A DNA stretch of 64,000 nucleotides from Athene noctua (lineage: Eukaryota; Chordata; Aves; Strigiformes; Strigidae). The translations under genes were made by a program, and so were the position numbers. Of the stretch, positions 61,101 to 64,000 are shown piece after piece. The stretch's first letter is position 1, and each line of letters starts with the position of its first letter. The notes under the pieces were generated by a model. The model was not told the origin of the DNA, did no database searches, and worked only from the letters and a program-made list of their open reading frames with translations. The stretch is from assembly GCF_965140245.1 (NCBI RefSeq), contig NC_134040.1:31634143-31698142 (forward strand). Reading direction: 5' to 3'.

Positions 61101-64000
61101 ATCTCATGTTGAGTCTGAGTAAGCATATCTCATGTTGAGTCTGAGTAAGCATATCTCATGTTGAGTCTGAGTAAGCATATCTCATGTTGAGTCTGAGTAA
61201 GCATATCTCATGTTGAGTCTGAGTAAGCATATCTCATGTTGAGTCTGAGTAAGCATATCTCATGTTGAGTCTGAGTAAGCATATCTCATGTTGAGTCTGA
61301 GTAAGCATATCTCATGTTGAGTCTGAGTAAGCATATCTCATGTTGAGTCTGAGTAAGCATATCTCATGTTGAGTCTGAGTAAGCATATCTCATGTTGAGT
61401 CTGAGTAAGCATATCTCATGTTGAGTCTGAGTAAGCATATCTCATGTTGAGTCTGAGTAAGCATATCTCATGTTGAGTCTGAGTAAGCATATCTCATGTT
61501 GAGTCTGAGTAAGCATATCTCATGTTGAGTCTGAGTAAGCATATCTCATGTTGAGTCTGAGTAAGCATATCTCATGTTGAGTCTGAGTAAGCATATCTCA
61601 TGTTGAGTCTGAGTAAGCATATCTCATGTTGAGTCTGAGTAAGCATATCTCATGTTGAGTCTGAGTAAGCATATCTCATGTTGAGTCTGAGTAAGCATAT
61701 CTCATGTTGAGTCTGAGTAAGCATATCTCATGTTGAGTCTGAGTAAGCATATCTCATGTTGAGTCTGAGTAAGCATATCTCATGTTGAGTCTGAGTAAGC
61801 ATATCTCATGTTGAGTCTGAGTAAGCATATCTCATGTTGAGTCTGAGTAAGCATATCTCATGTTGAGTCTGAGTAAGCATATCTCATGTTGAGTCTGAGT
61901 AAGCATATCTCATGTTGAGTCTGAGTAAGCATATCTCATGTTGAGTCTGAGTAAGCATATCTCATGTTGAGTCTGAGTAAGCATATCTCATGTTGAGTCT
62001 GAGTAAGCATATCTCATGTTGAGTCTGAGTAAGCATATCTCATGTTGAGTCTGAGTAAGCATATCTCATGTTGAGTCTGAGTAAGCATATCTCATGTTGA
62101 GTCTGAGTAAGCATATCTCATGTTGAGTCTGAGTAAGCATATCTCATGTTGAGTCTGAGTAAGCATATCTCATGTTGAGTCTGAGTAAGCATATCTCATG
62201 TTGAGTCTGAGTAAGCATATCTCATGTTGAGTCTGAGTAAGCATATCTCATGTTGAGTCTGAGTAAGCATATCTCATGTTGAGTCTGAGTAAGCATATCT
62301 CATGTTGAGTCTGAGTAAGCATATCTCATGTTGAGTCTGAGTAAGCATATCTCATGTTGAGTCTGAGTAAGCATATCTCATGTTGAGTCTGAGTAAGCAT
62401 ATCTCATGTTGAGTCTGAGTAAGCATATCTCATGTTGAGTCTGAGTAAGCATATCTCATGTTGAGTCTGAGTAAGCATATCTCATGTTGAGTCTGAGTAA
62501 GCATATCTCATGTTGAGTCTGAGTAAGCATATCTCATGTTGAGTCTGAGTAAGCATATCTCATGTTGAGTCTGAGTAAGCATATCTCATGTTGAGTCTGA
62601 GTAAGCATATCTCATGTTGAGTCTGAGTAAGCATATCTCATGTTGAGTCTGAGTAAGCATATCTCATGTTGAGTCTGAGTAAGCATATCTCATGTTGAGT
62701 CTGAGTAAGCATATCTCATGTTGAGTCTGAGTAAGCATATCTCATGTTGAGTCTGAGTAAGCATATCTCATGTTGAGTCTGAGTAAGCATATCTCATGTT
62801 GAGTCTGAGTAAGCATATCTCATGTTGAGTCTGAGTAAGCATATCTCATGTTGAGTCTGAGTAAGCATATCTCATGTTGAGTCTGAGTAAGCATATCTCA
62901 TGTTGAGTCTGAGTAAGCATATCTCATGTTGAGTCTGAGTAAGCATATCTCATGTTGAGTCTGAGTAAGCATATCTCATGTTGAGTCTGAGTAAGCATAT
63001 CTCATGTTGAGTCTGAGTAAGCATATCTCATGTTGAGTCTGAGTAAGCATATCTCATGTTGAGTCTGAGTAAGCATATCTCATGTTGAGTCTGAGTAAGC
63101 ATATCTCATGTTGAGTCTGAGTAAGCATATCTCATGTTGAGTCTGAGTAAGCATATCTCATGTTGAGTCTGAGTAAGCATATCTCATGTTGAGTCTGAGT
63201 AAGCATATCTCATGTTGAGTCTGAGTAAGCATATCTCATGTTGAGTCTGAGTAAGCATATCTCATGTTGAGTCTGAGTAAGCATATCTCATGTTGAGTCT
63301 GAGTAAGCATATCTCATGTTGAGTCTGAGTAAGCATATCTCATGTTGAGTCTGAGTAAGCATATCTCATGTTGAGTCTGAGTAAGCATATCTCATGTTGA
63401 GTCTGAGTAAGCATATCTCATGTTGAGTCTGAGTAAGCATATCTCATGTTGAGTCTGAGTAAGCATATCTCATGTTGAGTCTGAGTAAGCATATCTCATG
63501 TTGAGTCTGAGTAAGCATATCTCATGTTGAGTCTGAGTAAGCATATCTCATGTTGAGTCTGAGTAAGCATATCTCATGTTGAGTCTGAGTAAGCATATCT
63601 CATGTTGAGTCTGAGTAAGCATATCTCATGTTGAGTCTGAGTAAGCATATCTCATGTTGAGTCTGAGTAAGCATATCTCATGTTGAGTCTGAGTAAGCAT
63701 ATCTCATGTTGAGTCTGAGTAAGCATATCTCATGTTGAGTCTGAGTAAGCATATCTCATGTTGAGTCTGAGTAAGCATATCTCATGTTGAGTCTGAGTAA
63801 GCATATCTCATGTTGAGTCTGAGTAAGCATATCTCATGTTGAGTCTGAGTAAGCATATCTCATGTTGAGTCTGAGTAAGCATATCTCATGTTGAGTCTGA
63901 GTAAGCATATCTCATGTTGAGTCTGAGTAAGCATATCTCATGTTGAGTCTGAGTAAGCATATCTCATGTTGAGTCTGAGTAAGCATATCTCATGTTGAGT
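46161..64000 (+). repeat. Giant 26-bp tandem array (satellite or minisatellite) in EXOC1 intron 4
   Basis: Period 26 bp. Each unit consists of TGTTGAGT, then CTGAGT, then AAGCATATCTCA. The first full unit is 46181-46206, preceded at 46161-46180 by a 20-bp unit lacking CTGAGT. About 399 units lie left of the assembly gap and about 279 right of it, and the array continues past the window edge. GC content is 38%. From 46181 to 56268 I see no deviation. Later exceptions are a 1-base deletion after 56268, T to A at 56793 and a 1-base insertion at 57017. The period is not a multiple of three and all forward frames contain stops, so it is not coding. It is transcribed as intron sequence if EXOC1 is. 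I do not recognise this unit as a named satellite. Confidence 0.98.
56546..56745. other. Assembly gap, exactly 200 N
   Basis: A run of 200 N inside the array. The flanks are out of register for a true 200-bp gap: the left side ends at unit position 10 counted from CTGAGT, so the right side should resume at position 3 but starts at position 1. The length is therefore a placeholder. Confidence 0.97.

Noticed and set aside
46161..64000. CRISPR-like or coding repeat interpretation of the array
   Set aside because: Units are directly contiguous with no spacers, the host is a eukaryote, and the 26-bp period with stops in all forward frames rules out a coding repeat.

Overview
This window looks like a bird nuclear genome, possibly a songbird. 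It holds two 5'-truncated CR1 LINEs, a young ERVL-like provirus and a solo LTR of avian type, two CpG-island promoters, and the head-to-tail pair EXOC1L and EXOC1, both on the + strand. There is no sign of bacterial gene organisation.

Layout: 1-25.6 kb is gene-poor. It carries a CR1 fragment (about 515-1142), a complete 6.2 kb provirus (LTR 9017-9540, LTR 14654-15171, 5-bp target duplication ATTTT), a solo LTR (20806-21780) and a longer CR1 fragment (about 23495-24948). From 25.6 to 32 kb is EXOC1L: a CpG island, three coding exons (26099-26219, 29805-29935, 31734-31997) and a 171-residue product. EXOC1 starts at a second CpG island (about 37.56-38.2 kb) with a probable non-coding first exon. 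Its first three coding exons (42334-42457, 43287-43417, 45438-45597) encode residues 1-138, and the rest of the gene lies beyond the right edge.

From 46161 to the end of the window (17.8 kb, 28% of it) EXOC1 intron 4 is filled by a tandem array of a 26-bp unit, about 678 visible copies, broken by one 200-N assembly gap. Across the array I found only three single-base deviations, and all lie within about 500 bases of the gap. The array runs off the edge, so its size is unknown. It is the most unusual object in the window.

How the parts relate: EXOC1 (Sec3) is an exocyst subunit whose N-terminal PH-like domain binds PI(4,5)P2 at the plasma membrane. EXOC1L is a stand-alone copy of that domain. 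The two share intron phases and an exactly 131-nt middle exon, consistent with tandem duplication. EXOC1L reads on past the point where EXOC1 splices and ends in a cysteine-rich hydrophobic tail. The provirus is about 1% diverged between its LTRs, yet gag and pol are broken several times, and there is no room for env.
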